Below are positions 8,212-16,442 of a DNA stretch of 58,129 nt, piece after piece (position 1 is the first letter of the stretch; the number at the start of each line of letters is the position of its first letter). Both the position numbers and the translations under genes were made by a program. Origin of the DNA: Bdellovibrionota bacterium (lineage in GTDB: Bacteria > Bdellovibrionota > Bdellovibrionia > Bdellovibrionales > JAMPXM01); the NCBI GenBank assembly GCA_963170185.1, contig CAUJGS010000081.1:1-58129 (forward strand). Direction: 5' to 3'. Under the pieces are notes generated by a model. That model saw nothing but the letters and a program-made list of their open reading frames with translations, was not told the origin of the DNA and ran no database searches.

Positions 8212-10299
8212 ATGTCCAATTTTTGGCACCGGTCATGGGTCAGTCGAGAAGTGCTCCAGGTGGGACTCTTTTTCTCCCTGCTGTTGATCTTTGAGCACAT
8301 TCTGCCGGTGGATGTTCAATATGCGTCACGTTCTTATTTCGCATTCTACGGTCAGCTCTTCATCTTTGTTGGGCTCGGTTTGGGGCAGGTCGTCGCCTTT
8401 GTCGTCGAGCGATTTTTGGGAAGAAGGCTAGATCTCGACTTTGCGCATCTGGGGCTATGGGTTTTGGCGTGGACGTTGTTGCAACGAGTTTTCCCTGGGC
8501 AAGCATGGATATTTGCAATCTGTGCCTTCTCTGGATTCGGGTTCTATCTTGGTGTGTTATATCGACTTGCTTCTGTTCGACAGATTGTGATCACGGCAGG
8601 GGTAGTTGGCGTGTTGGCCGCCGCCTTGTTCCCTTTGGTTTCGCAGATCGACACGAGGTGGTTGAAGGCGACGGCATTTCCCGCCTTCTTTTTAACGGTT
8701 ACTGTGGGACTGTTTTGGCGGCGCAAACTGATTCGAGCGGCGGGCATGCTGATCGTCATGGTCGCGACGGCCGCTCCGTTTTTGACAGACTGGTCCAGAC
8801 TGAGGCCGCGTGTATTTGATGTTCGCGAGGGAGAGTTCGAATTTGTCGGTAAACCACGCTTCTCGCCGCTACTCCGGACGGAGATCGTTCGCGCCGTAAA
8901 GACGGATTCGTATTTCATTCTGACCAATGGGTCGAGAATGGCTCCTATTCCTACGAGACCAACACGAAACAGGCATTTCACGGACCCTATCGACGAGCTA
9001 GGGGATTTGGCGAAAAATGCGAGAGCTCTTATCATAGGTTCGGCTGGCGGGCGCAACGTGCGTCTTCTTCTCACGACACAAATCGGACACATCGTGGCAA
9101 ATGACATCAATCCGCAGGTGTTCTCTGTTGTCCGGGAGGATTTTGGAGAGCAAACGGGGAACGTTTACGATGACCCAAGGGTTACGACAGTCGCTATGGA
9201 CGCGCGACGGCTCATGCAGATCGACAAAAATTTCTATGATTTCATCTTCATCGAGACACTTGCGACCGGCGCAAGGGCCGGAGCGTTTTCCGGCATGGTT
9301 GAGGCGAGCATGTACACTCTCGAAGCGTTCGAGGATATGTATAACCGCCTCCGGCCCGGCGGACGAATTTACTTCAGCGAGTACAGACACTTGTTCGCCG
9401 CGAACGAAATCGATGAATCATTTGTTCATAAGATGTCGCGAGACCTACAGTGCGTAGCGAAATTCAAGGAAGCCGGGATTCGCACGGAGTCCACGATACA
9501 ATCTCGAGAAACACCGAAGTTCAAACAGCGAGAGCTTGGAGCGCCGAGAGACATATTGATCGTCGAGAAGCCGCGAAACGCTTCGGATGTTTTGAGCCAA
9601 CCGCCGAGAGAGGGTTTAGTCTGTCGAGATAAAATCACAGATGACAAGCCGTTCTTTTTGAATCTCCGCTATGAATTTGAATACATGCGAAAAGTTCTGA
9701 TCGCGGGGACGGCGATCTTTTTCTTGATCTTGGCACTCATTTGGAAACTCAGCTCGCTACCGCCGACCCATGCTTTGGCGGTTATGAGTAGCGGAGCGGC
9801 TTACACGCTCGGCATTTCGGCCTTTAGTGGGATGGTGGCTTTTCACCTAGGTTCGCCGTTTTACATAACGCCTTTCATTTTGGCTTTGTCATTTTCGATT
9901 GGATTTTTCACGTATGCACTTTTCCCATTCGTGGTGAGATCAAATCTGGTTTCGAGACTTCTGTTAGGGGTGTGTCTGACGACCAGTGCCGGCCTCGTTT
10001 TTCACTGGTGGACTGGCATCGACACTTTGGCGATACGGACGACAGTGCTTGTGCTACTGGCGATCGCGCCGATATTTCTTTTGGAATTGCCGTTTCTTTA
10101 CTTCTTGCGGATTTCCGACAAGCGAGCGGACATCGTCGCCTACGAGAATCTAGGGGCGATCGCCGGCGTCTTGGCGGCCTCGAGCCTAAGGGGTGTCGTC
10201 GGTTATTCGAATATGTTTCTCTGGTCGTTGGCGATCGCTTTGTTGTGTTCCATTTATGCGATAGCACTGGCGCGCTGTCGGGTGGAGAACTCGATGTGA
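8212..10299 (+). CDS. Membrane protein with spermidine-synthase-like methyltransferase-fold domain
   Basis: 695 residues. About six hydrophobic segments lie in the N-terminal 190 residues and more in the C-terminal 200. Between them (roughly 200-470) is a Rossmann domain like polyamine aminopropyltransferases: ALIIGSAGGRNVR (glycine loop), VANDINP (acidic residue after strand 2), VTTVAMDARR, and a 'YNRLRPGGRIYFSEY' strand. This is the membrane-fused 'spermidine synthase-like' architecture found in many bacteria; whether it makes a polyamine is unknown. It overlaps the next gene at its stop codon, so it is probably co-expressed with the redoxin/copper-monooxygenase genes. Confidence 0.75.
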   Translation: MSNFWHRSWVSREVLQVGLFFSLLLIFEHILPVDVQYASRSYFAFYGQLFIFVGLGLGQVVAFVVERFLGRRLDLDFAHLGLWVLAWTLLQRVFPGQAWIFAICAFSGFGFYLGVLYRLASVRQIVITAGVVGVLAAALFPLVSQIDTRWLKATAFPAFFLTVTVGLFWRRKLIRAAGMLIVMVATAAPFLTDWSRLRPRVFDVREGEFEFVGKPRFSPLLRTEIVRAVKTDSYFILTNGSRMAPIPTRPTRNRHFTDPIDELGDLAKNARALIIGSAGGRNVRLLLTTQIGHIVANDINPQVFSVVREDFGEQTGNVYDDPRVTTVAMDARRLMQIDKNFYDFIFIETLATGARAGAFSGMVEASMYTLEAFEDMYNRLRPGGRIYFSEYRHLFAANEIDESFVHKMSRDLQCVAKFKEAGIRTESTIQSRETPKFKQRELGAPRDILIVEKPRNASDVLSQPPREGLVCRDKITDDKPFFLNLRYEFEYMRKVLIAGTAIFFLILALIWKLSSLPPTHALAVMSSGAAYTLGISAFSGMVAFHLGSPFYITPFILALSFSIGFFTYALFPFVVRSNLVSRLLLGVCLTTSAGLVFHWWTGIDTLAIRTTVLVLLAIAPIFLLELPFLYFLRISDKRADIVAYENLGAIAGVLAASSLRGVVGYSNMFLWSLAIALLCSIYAIALARCRVENSM

Positions 10300-12203
10300 G
10301 GTTTCTAAGTAGGGTCTATCTTTTCATGGCGATCTCGGGAGCAGCAGTGTTATGGCCTCCGGCCGAGGTGAGAGCTCATAGCGAGGATGATCTGTTCCGG
10401 TCAGAGTCTCGCGGAAAAGAAGAAGTCTTCGCTCGAGAAGAGTGGGAATTCCGACTGCCGTCGAATGAGGTTCGCGGTTACTCCCTTGGCGACTTTCAGG
10501 ATGTGAAACGGGTGGTTCTAGTAGCGTTCCCTTGGGGGGATTGCCCGGATAGACAGTTACGGGACTGGATTATAAGCACCAACAAAATCGGCGGCAGTAA
10601 GTTTCGTATCATCCCGATCGACCCTCACGCTGATAGTCGCACAGAGAACGCTCTCCAAAGTTATCGAGATGTTGTTGGCAGAGAGTGGCGAGGGACGGGA
10701 GTTCGTCACCTCTTTGATTCTCTACAAATAGTTTCCACCTCGCTTCTGTTTATGAACGCCGGGGATTTTGCAGTTTTTGATCCGCGAGGCCCGACACTTC
10801 TACATTCTGGAGAGGTCGAGGAGCTTCGCTCTCCCACATCTCGCCTTTTTGAGCGATATCTGCAGGGCTCGAGGGCGCTTCCGACAAAAATGAGCGAAGA
10901 GAAGTGCGCAATCCGCTACCGCTCGTATGAGGGCCTGAGTTTCGACGATGGTTTTTTGAAACCTTTCTCTCGTGCATGTCAGACGTGCCATGTCCGTTCC
11001 GAAGTTTACGATATGTTTCCCGATCTCAAGAGCGTCGTTGGTTGGCGAGCGATGAGTCTACGGACAATTCGTCTTGGCCGAATGCCGGGAATTCATGATC
11101 CTTACTACAGGCATCCGCGTGAGAGGGGTGTGTCGACAGATGACGTGAGAAAAGTTGTTCACTGGTTGTCGCACGGTCCAGACCATAGCGAGAAGATGAA
11201 CCTCGAATTTGCACGAGACCACGCCGAGCGCGTGCGCCTGGGAGCACAAGAGACGAAGAGTGTTGCCACTCCGGCTCTGAGCCTTTCGGTTGGCGAGCCG
11301 GGCAAACCTCAGATGATTCCGGCAGAGGGAAAGCTTCGGTATTTTCATGTCAAACTGGGCGAGCCATTGAGGGAGGATATAATCCTTCAGGGCATTCAGG
11401 CGAATCTGAATCTCAATGTTATTCATCACGCCAATGTCATGGCGTTTCCTCCGGGTATGTCACCTGCGATCTACGGTTTTGGTCGACCATCAACATCATT
11501 GGGTTCGTTTGAGGACACTATGAGATACTTTATGGGTCCCATCACGATCGAAGGATTTCGAGGACATCTCGACAAGAAGCCTGCCAAATTTGTTCGAATG
11601 TTCGAGCCCATGCTTACGACATTTAGTCGTCGAGCGGGCTTGATCGAGTTTCCAGAAGACAGGGCTTTTACACTTCCGAAAGGAACTCAGCTGGGGTTGC
11701 AGCTTCATATTGAGCCGTCGGGTGTCGTCGAGCCGTTGCTTGCGCAGTTTCAATTCTTTCGCCGAGAATCGAAAGCTCCGTATCAGAACCTGAAGCGGTT
11801 TTCGATTGTGCCGACGAAGGGCTTTGTTCTGCCGGCGGGCAAGAAGTCCTATTTATCCGTGGCAGAAGTGCCATTTTCAAAAAACACGCGAGTACACACG
11901 CTTTGGGTTCATACGCATTACCGTGGGGTGGCGGCACGCATACGCGTTTTGAGGCGGAACGGAAACGAAGTGACGGTGGCATCGTTTCCATTTCTGCAGA
12001 TGAAGATGAATGCGGTCCGGAACTTTACTCCTCCCTTGCAGCTAAATGTCGGTGACAAGATCGTCACGGAAGTCGAATACGACAACTCCAAAAACAATCT
12101 TGCGAATCCGGACCCGACGAAGTCTGTCTTACTCGGGGGGACTACGCTAGAGGACGAAATGCATTATCCGAGATTTATTGTTTCCGAAGAGGGGGGAGAG
12201 TAG
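10296..12203 (+). CDS. Secreted redoxin / cytochrome c / Cu(II) ascorbate-dependent monooxygenase-like fusion
   Basis: 635 residues from GTG 10296, which overlaps the previous stop and has GGAGAA six bases upstream; a signal peptide follows (cleavage near EVRA). The N-terminal part is redoxin-like with one Cys (WGDCPDR). A KCAIRY element and a heme motif CQTCH come next. The C-terminal half resembles the copper type II ascorbate-dependent (PHM-like) monooxygenase fold: HHANV, LQLHIEPSG, HTHYRG, and a terminal LEDEMHYPRF with a candidate Met ligand. The order redoxin, C.I element, CxxCH, PHM-like domain is a recognised bacterial arrangement. An oxidative periplasmic role is inferred; the substrate is unknown. 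Confidence 0.72.
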   Translation: MRFLSRVYLFMAISGAAVLWPPAEVRAHSEDDLFRSESRGKEEVFAREEWEFRLPSNEVRGYSLGDFQDVKRVVLVAFPWGDCPDRQLRDWIISTNKIGGSKFRIIPIDPHADSRTENALQSYRDVVGREWRGTGVRHLFDSLQIVSTSLLFMNAGDFAVFDPRGPTLLHSGEVEELRSPTSRLFERYLQGSRALPTKMSEEKCAIRYRSYEGLSFDDGFLKPFSRACQTCHVRSEVYDMFPDLKSVVGWRAMSLRTIRLGRMPGIHDPYYRHPRERGVSTDDVRKVVHWLSHGPDHSEKMNLEFARDHAERVRLGAQETKSVATPALSLSVGEPGKPQMIPAEGKLRYFHVKLGEPLREDIILQGIQANLNLNVIHHANVMAFPPGMSPAIYGFGRPSTSLGSFEDTMRYFMGPITIEGFRGHLDKKPAKFVRMFEPMLTTFSRRAGLIEFPEDRAFTLPKGTQLGLQLHIEPSGVVEPLLAQFQFFRRESKAPYQNLKRFSIVPTKGFVLPAGKKSYLSVAEVPFSKNTRVHTLWVHTHYRGVAARIRVLRRNGNEVTVASFPFLQMKMNAVRNFTPPLQLNVGDKIVTEVEYDNSKNNLANPDPTKSVLLGGTTLEDEMHYPRFIVSEEGGE

Positions 12204-12776
12204 ATGAGAAACTTCGTTCAGCGCGCCTTGTTGGCGACGGCGATCCTCTCGTTCTCATATATCGGCAACGGTATGGGCGCGACCTCGGAAGAGATCACAG
12301 GTGTCGCATTGCTCGATGAAATGAAGGCAGAGACACGCCTTGTTGTGGCGGTTGCGCACGGTGTTCGCTGTCCTGTCATGCGACAGAACTATCCGGCATT
12401 TTTGAGACTGATCGAAGAGTATGGCACGCGAGGTGTCGGCTTCCTATTCGTGAATGGCGTACCTCAGGATTCGATTGCCGAGATTGAAACCGAGCGGACA
12501 AAGTACGGGACTCCTCACGTCAACCGAGATGAGTCTCAAGCCGTCTTGAAAGGCTTGGGACTAAAGACGGTTGGAGAAACTGTCTTGCTTGAGAGGCGAG
12601 ACGAAAAGTGGATGGTGCGGTATCGGGGAGGTATCAGCGACCGCGTGAACTTCGATCGCGCCTTGTCTAAGGCGCGAAATGAGTTTTTGAGGAATGCACT
12701 TGCCGACACGCTTGCAGGCAAAGAGGTGCGTGTTAAGCGAGGAACAGTCTTTGGTTGTTCGATCAGTTTTCGTTAG
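12204..12776 (+). CDS. Secreted thioredoxin/redoxin-like protein
   Basis: 190 residues starting directly after the preceding stop codon, with a purine-rich RBS inside that gene (GAGGGGGGAGAG). There is a signal peptide (about residues 1-25). The fold looks peroxiredoxin-like with a single Cys in VRCPVMRQ, and the C-terminus ends in GCSISF. It is a stand-alone version of the N-terminal module of the upstream fusion protein, whose equivalent element is KCAIRY, so the two probably act on the same periplasmic process. There is no CxxC motif, so classic disulfide exchange is unlikely. Overlaps the convergent gene by 4 bp. Confidence 0.72.
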   Translation: MRNFVQRALLATAILSFSYIGNGMGATSEEITGVALLDEMKAETRLVVAVAHGVRCPVMRQNYPAFLRLIEEYGTRGVGFLFVNGVPQDSIAEIETERTKYGTPHVNRDESQAVLKGLGLKTVGETVLLERRDEKWMVRYRGGISDRVNFDRALSKARNEFLRNALADTLAGKEVRVKRGTVFGCSISFR

Positions 12777-13489
12777 CGAGACGTTCCGTCCATCTTAAAG
12801 ACAGGCTTGCGTGCGGCGGGAGCTCCGCCACCACCGAACTCGGAGGCGATTACGCCTGCGCTACAGCCGCCACCGGCTGTTGCGATCATTTTTCCTCTGA
12901 GATCCAACGATTGACCGGAATCTTTCGAGCCGATACTGCGCGTGCAGAGACTTGATTCCAAAGCACCGCCGCCGACTTGGATCGATTCGTTTTGCATTGC
13001 TCGCACTTTCCAGTTTTTTGCGAGATCTTCGATTTGAAACTCAAGATAAGGCTTCGAAGCATCGCCGCCGCTGTTCCATGACAGCACTCGAACGGTCTGT
13101 CCTTTAATATCAAGTGCTCCGACCGCTACGCCATTTTTGTCGCGCAACGTGAGGGCATTTTTGTCTTTCGCTGAGATTTTTTCGAGATCTTCTCCGCAGT
13201 ACTCTTTTTTGTTTTCGTAATCGCGACCCTTTGTAACCGTCAGGCAAAGCTTGTCGGACTTACCTTCGCCGTAGCCTTGTCTGAGGCTATAAAAGACGTC
13301 CGCATCGGTCTTCAGTGTGACACCAACGCTGCAATTCACTCCATAGCCGATCTCAACGCTGTTCTCGAACGTCGTCTCTGAGAGCTTGAGCGATTTTGGT
13401 TTTTCTAGGCATGCTTCCGCGCTTGGCGAAATCAGTAGCGCGAAGAGGGACGAAAACAACACCACGAACCCAAACGTGAGCTTTGTCAT
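12773..13489 (-). CDS. Secreted hypothetical protein
   Basis: 238 residues from ATG 13489, chosen because GGAGG lies eight bases upstream; the reading frame is open five codons further. A clear signal peptide (residues 1-27, ending near SAEA) is followed by a beta-rich region with about six Cys residues and a Gly-rich stretch (GGGCSAGV...EFGGGGAP) near the C-terminus. I do not recognise a family. It is the first of three small secreted-protein genes on the minus strand. Confidence 0.75.
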   Translation of the reverse strand: MTKLTFGFVVLFSSLFALLISPSAEACLEKPKSLKLSETTFENSVEIGYGVNCSVGVTLKTDADVFYSLRQGYGEGKSDKLCLTVTKGRDYENKKEYCGEDLEKISAKDKNALTLRDKNGVAVGALDIKGQTVRVLSWNSGGDASKPYLEFQIEDLAKNWKVRAMQNESIQVGGGALESSLCTRSIGSKDSGQSLDLRGKMIATAGGGCSAGVIASEFGGGGAPAARKPVFKMDGTSR

Positions 13490-13605
13490 AAGCTCGACCT
13501 CCAATTGATAGATGAGGGACCGAAGCTTCTATTTTACCGACTGTCTTTCGTGAGATGAAAGTCCAGGAGAGGTCGCGTCTCCTGTGGGGCAATCTGCAGC
13601 CAAAA

Positions 13606-14040
13606 CTACGGGACATCTAGGCAGCTAAGGCTCGTGGGTATCAGGGTATTTGCTGAGTCCAGCCTGTAGCGGAGAAACGTTTGCCCGCATTCGCTGGTTT
13701 GGCCTGGTCGGCAACTGGAAATCATCAGCGTGCAACCCTCTTCCGCTGAGCAGCCGAAAGTCGTTCGGCCAAAAGTCGACGATCCGGGTGCGATAAAGCC
13801 GCGTCCGACTAGAACGTCGGCCGCTGTGCGCCCATCGAGTTCGCAAGCAAAGTTCTCATCTGCGATTGTGGTGTCAGCGCTTTTTAGGAGGGCAATCAGA
13901 GCTTCGTGATCTTTGAGAAGAGGCTCATTCGGCGCCGCGAAGCCGTTTTGAAACCACATCGCGGCGGCACCGAGACAAATACCGAGCAGAACTCCTAGAG
14001 CGAGAAAGCCGTAGCGTCCTTTTGGCGTCTGATCCGTCAT
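13606..14040 (-). CDS. Small membrane-anchored or secreted Cys-containing protein
   Basis: 144 residues. One hydrophobic segment (about 11-29) follows a short polar N-terminus, so the protein is either exported or anchored facing the periplasm. The remainder has at least five Cys residues, including FGCSAEEGCTL and SSCRPGQTSECGQ, which suggests disulfides. No family recognised. It lies five bases downstream of the next minus-strand gene (14046-14381), so these two may be co-transcribed. Confidence 0.7.
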   Translation of the reverse strand: MTDQTPKGRYGFLALGVLLGICLGAAAMWFQNGFAAPNEPLLKDHEALIALLKSADTTIADENFACELDGRTAADVLVGRGFIAPGSSTFGRTTFGCSAEEGCTLMISSCRPGQTSECGQTFLRYRLDSANTLIPTSLSCLDVP

Positions 14041-14045
14041 GACTC

Positions 14046-14381
14046 CTAGTAGAGCCAGATTTCCTGGGGCATGCCATCAGTTGGGCGCAGTGCCACTCCG
14101 GAAAGTTCGTCGCCAACTTTTACGTCGCAATAGCTAGTCTCGACGCCAAATGAGCTGACTTCATCAATATCGAGCGGGCAGATGTAGGACGGATTATAGA
14201 TCCAACGTTGCTCCCACGTGAACGTCACGCGGCACTTGCCTTCGGTTGTCGGTGTGATCGATTTCACGGTTGCCATCATTTGCGCCTCAAGATGTTGGCA
14301 GGCGCTAAAGGCATGAGCGGTAGGCGTTGTTAAAATAGCGATGGTAGCGAGAACTGCGGACGCAAGAGCTTGAAGTTTCAT
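14046..14381 (-). CDS. Small secreted hypothetical protein
   Basis: 111 residues from the ATG at 14381, which follows a long G run (GGGGGGG) acting as RBS; the frame is open further upstream but that part has no signal-like character. The signal peptide ends near AHA, and the mature part has four Cys residues. The sequence reads like a small beta-rich periplasmic protein (VTFTWEQRWIYNP). No family recognised. Followed closely by the 13606-14040 gene. Confidence 0.7.
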   Translation of the reverse strand: MKLQALASAVLATIAILTTPTAHAFSACQHLEAQMMATVKSITPTTEGKCRVTFTWEQRWIYNPSYICPLDIDEVSSFGVETSYCDVKVGDELSGVALRPTDGMPQEIWLY

Positions 14382-14522
14382 ACCCCCCCCCTTTGATTGG
14401 TCGAGGGTGTAACACAGCGGAAGGCCAAAAGACCGTCTGAAAATGGTTAGCAAAACGATAACGAAGTGCAGTTCGGAGCGCTGAAAGCGCGGGCCTTTTC
14501 GTCGGCGCCCTCGCCGACAGTA

Positions 14523-14532
14523 TTGGTGCCCC
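14523..14532. repeat. 10-bp copy of the tRNA-Leu 3' end (possible att remnant)
   Basis: TTGGTGCCCC here is identical to 16847-16856, which is the CCA end and first acceptor-stem bases of the minus-strand tRNA-Leu gene, in the same orientation. The two copies bracket the toxin-antitoxin, MerR and small-ORF patch. Ten bases can match by chance and no integrase lies between them, so an attachment-site origin is only a suggestion. Confidence 0.25.
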
Positions 14533-14566
14533 CTAGTGGACGATCTTCGAACCGCACTTTTTGAGA

Positions 14567-14671
14567 GTTCTCCATAGCTAAGTAGTTGATTTTATTGAGT
14601 CGCAGTCCAGCCCGTGGAGAACAATTATCGGAGGACCAGTACTTGTTCTCCACGACACTATCCGTTCTCCA
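14567..14671. repeat. Cluster of four GTTCTCCA elements
   Basis: The octamer GTTCTCCA occurs at 14567-14574, 14645-14652 and 14664-14671, and inverted at 14616-14623. Two copies form a perfect 11-bp inverted repeat, GTGGAGAACAA (14615-14625) and TTGTTCTCCAC (14643-14653), separated by 17 bp. The cluster fills the gene-free stretch 14382-14729 just upstream of the toxin-antitoxin promoter. It could be an operator array or a recombination site. Confidence 0.6.
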
Positions 14672-14678
14672 TTTGGTC

Positions 14679-14707
14679 TTGATTTTATGGTATACCATTG
14701 GTATACT
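14679..14707 (+). promoter_or_regulatory. Promoter and operator of the toxin-antitoxin operon
   Basis: A sigma-70-like promoter reads TTGATT (14679-14684), 17 bp spacer, TATACT (14702-14707). Embedded in it is the palindrome TGGTATACCA (14688-14697) and a larger inverted repeat GTATACC-ATT-GGTATAC (14690-14706); TGGTATAC also recurs as a direct repeat at an 11-bp step. This is the expected layout for autorepression by the AbrB/MazE-type antitoxin encoded 23 bp downstream. Confidence 0.7.
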
Positions 14708-14729
14708 TAGGGTCGATCTGGAGGAAATC

Positions 14730-14960
14730 ATGATCGCAAAAAAGTTAACCAAAGTTGGCAATACGCAAGCCGTGGTTTTGGATAAAACACTTCTGAGCCT
14801 TGTCGATGCCGACACTGAGAGCACATTCAAAGTTTCCATCGAAGGAAAAAAAATCGTTCTCGAGCCCATGAGCCAAAAAGAAGTGGACCGCATGGCGCTT
14901 GAAGCGAGCGACAAAATTCGAAAGACCCAAAAGAATGTCTTCAAGAAACTCGCAAAATGA
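14730..14960 (+). CDS. AbrB/MazE-family antitoxin
   Basis: 76 residues. The start is fixed by GGAGG five bases upstream (14720-14724). The N-terminal part fits the swapped-hairpin AbrB fold (KKLTKVGNTQAVVLDKTLL) that binds DNA as a dimer, and the charged C-terminal tail (from about residue 50) would wrap the toxin. It overlaps the Doc-like gene by 26 bp. Pairing of an AbrB-type antitoxin with a Doc toxin is known. It probably represses its own promoter through the GTATAC palindromes. Confidence 0.85.
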   Translation: MIAKKLTKVGNTQAVVLDKTLLSLVDADTESTFKVSIEGKKIVLEPMSQKEVDRMALEASDKIRKTQKNVFKKLAK

Positions 14961-15342
14961 GCCCTTCTACATTTCTTTAGAGGTCGTGCTCGAAATTCAT
15001 CAACGCCAGCTGAAAGAATTTGGTGGAGCTGATGGAATTCGAAATCGTTCAGGTCTGGAATCCGCAGTTGAAAGTCCGAAAGCCACTTTTGATGGAAAAG
15101 ATCTTTATCCAACGATTTTTCTGAAGGCCGCTGCGTACGCATACCATATGGCGGAGTCGCAAGCTTTTGTTGATGGCAATAAGCGCGCGGCTCTTGATGT
15201 AGCTTTGACCTTCTTAGCTATCAACGGTTTTGAAATCGAAGACGAGGAAATGGAACTCTATAATGCGATGATTTCTATCGCGGAAAAAAATATGTCCAAA
15301 GAGCAACTGGCCGATCTTTTTGAGCGGTTGGTCGCGAAATGA
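14935..15342 (+). CDS. doc: Death-on-curing (Doc/Fic-fold) toxin
   Basis: 135 residues from ATG 14935; an in-frame TTG at 14899 is a less likely start. Doc proteins phosphorylate EF-Tu and stop translation. The Fic core is clear: AFVDGNKRAALDVALTFLAINGF near residue 80, preceded by the helix KAAAYAYHMAESQ. The usual catalytic His of HxFxDGNKR is Gln here (QAFVDGNKR), a variant I believe occurs in part of this family; whether it is active cannot be told from sequence. Translationally coupled to the antitoxin. Confidence 0.85.
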   Translation: MSSRNSQNEPFYISLEVVLEIHQRQLKEFGGADGIRNRSGLESAVESPKATFDGKDLYPTIFLKAAAYAYHMAESQAFVDGNKRAALDVALTFLAINGFEIEDEEMELYNAMISIAEKNMSKEQLADLFERLVAK

Positions 15343-15379
15343 AGGTTCATCAACACACTCGTTTTAAAAATTCCCTTGA

Positions 15380-15399
15380 GCTTGACCCAACGTCAACCT
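15380..15399 (+). promoter_or_regulatory. MerR-type operator upstream of the MerR gene
   Basis: TTGAC-CCAAC-GTCAA (15382-15396) is a perfect 5-bp inverted repeat, and with flanking bases AGCTTGAC/GTCAACCT extends to 8 bp with one mismatch. Its form matches operators of MerR-family activators, which sit between -35 and -10 with a long spacer; TTGACC would be the -35. It lies 23 bp before the MerR start codon, so autoregulation is likely. Confidence 0.6.
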
Positions 15400-15418
15400 T
15401 TACGCTTTTCGTGAGGTT

Positions 15419-16426
15419 ATGATGAAGGGTTGGCTCACGATCGGACAATTTGCGAAACTGGTATCGCTATCGGAGCGAACTATTCGCGTATATGAAGAGT
15501 CTGGTCTGATAAAAGCTCATACCCGCGGGGAAAATGAATATCGATACTTTACAAGCGGGCAAATTCAAACGATTGATCGAATCAAGCAATTCAAAGCTTT
15601 CGGTTTTTCGTTAGCTGAAATTCGTTCACTCTTAGAGATCGATGAAACATTGGACCGCGCGAAGCTCTGCGCTTTATTGGAAAAACAGCTTGTCACGATC
15701 GAGCAAGAATGCTCGGATCTTGCAGCTGCGAAGATAAAGCTGAAACAAGTCATAACCTCTCTTAAGCAGAATAAACCGGGCCTATCGCCCGAGGATAGGA
15801 GATTTGTTATGAACCGTTTTGAAAAGACATCTGTTATGGTTGGTGGAGTCAGCAATCTTGAATTGACTGCTAATCTGATCAAGCAGCATTTCGAGAAAAG
15901 TGGGAAGAGTGTGCCCGTTATAGAATGGGATGGGAGTGCGGATATTCCGGTTGCCAAGCCATTCATTCTCATCGTCCCAGAGAAAGTATTGATCGAGCAG
16001 CGGGGGCCGAATTCGAAACTGTCGTCTTTCACACCCGATGTCGTTGTTATCAAAGAACTCAGCAAATCTTCTGACGAATTACATCAAGCATATTTGCAGG
16101 TCTATGGCGGAGTTGGGCCTCACATGTCCACCATACTAAATGCAGACGATCGAGCCGTGATTGAATTCGCGGGAAATGAAACTGTACGCAAAGGTAAGAC
16201 CTATTACTTCTCAAAGAATTCCGGTCTTGAAGAGCAGATCGGAAGAATCGGCGGGGTCGTCAGTGACGGAGAAAAAGTTTCGATTTTTGGATTCAACCAA
16301 ACCAAAACGCCGACCGAAATTAATTTGAATCGCATTTTAGGGCATGACGAAGAAATGGCATATCTTGCTTCACTAGCCGCAGTTATGGATTTTGGCTTGA
16401 AGCGAGAAGCTCTTGCACATTCGTAA
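15419..16426 (+). CDS. MerR-family regulator with Mur-ligase-like C-terminal region
   Basis: 335 residues, longer than a typical MerR (110-300). Residues 5-75 are the winged helix (TIGQFAKLVSLSERTIRVYEE), followed by a dimerisation coiled coil (about 75-120). The C-terminal 200 residues resemble the later part of Mur/cyanophycin ligases: PDVVVIKEL, then an STILNADDRAV motif like the family's 'vLNADDp', then a YYFSKN segment. The nucleotide loop expected before this is not recognisable (MVGGVSNLEL), so it may be a ligand-binding relic. The ligase resemblance is an inference from motifs. A MerR-type operator lies directly upstream. Confidence 0.75.
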   Translation: MMKGWLTIGQFAKLVSLSERTIRVYEESGLIKAHTRGENEYRYFTSGQIQTIDRIKQFKAFGFSLAEIRSLLEIDETLDRAKLCALLEKQLVTIEQECSDLAAAKIKLKQVITSLKQNKPGLSPEDRRFVMNRFEKTSVMVGGVSNLELTANLIKQHFEKSGKSVPVIEWDGSADIPVAKPFILIVPEKVLIEQRGPNSKLSSFTPDVVVIKELSKSSDELHQAYLQVYGGVGPHMSTILNADDRAVIEFAGNETVRKGKTYYFSKNSGLEEQIGRIGGVVSDGEKVSIFGFNQTKTPTEINLNRILGHDEEMAYLASLAAVMDFGLKREALAHS

Positions 16427-16442
16427 TCCCGATCGAGACGAG

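Noticed and set aside
9972-10295. N-terminal extension of the redoxin/cytochrome/monooxygenase frame
   Set aside because: This part lies inside the preceding gene and has no protein-like character; GTG 10296 has an RBS and a signal peptide.
14447-15142. 231-codon ORF on the minus strand across the toxin-antitoxin genes
   Set aside because: Antisense to the antitoxin and doc, whose RBS, overlap and promoter all fit; no family features. The part over 14460-14580 has a peptide-like stretch but no start of its own.
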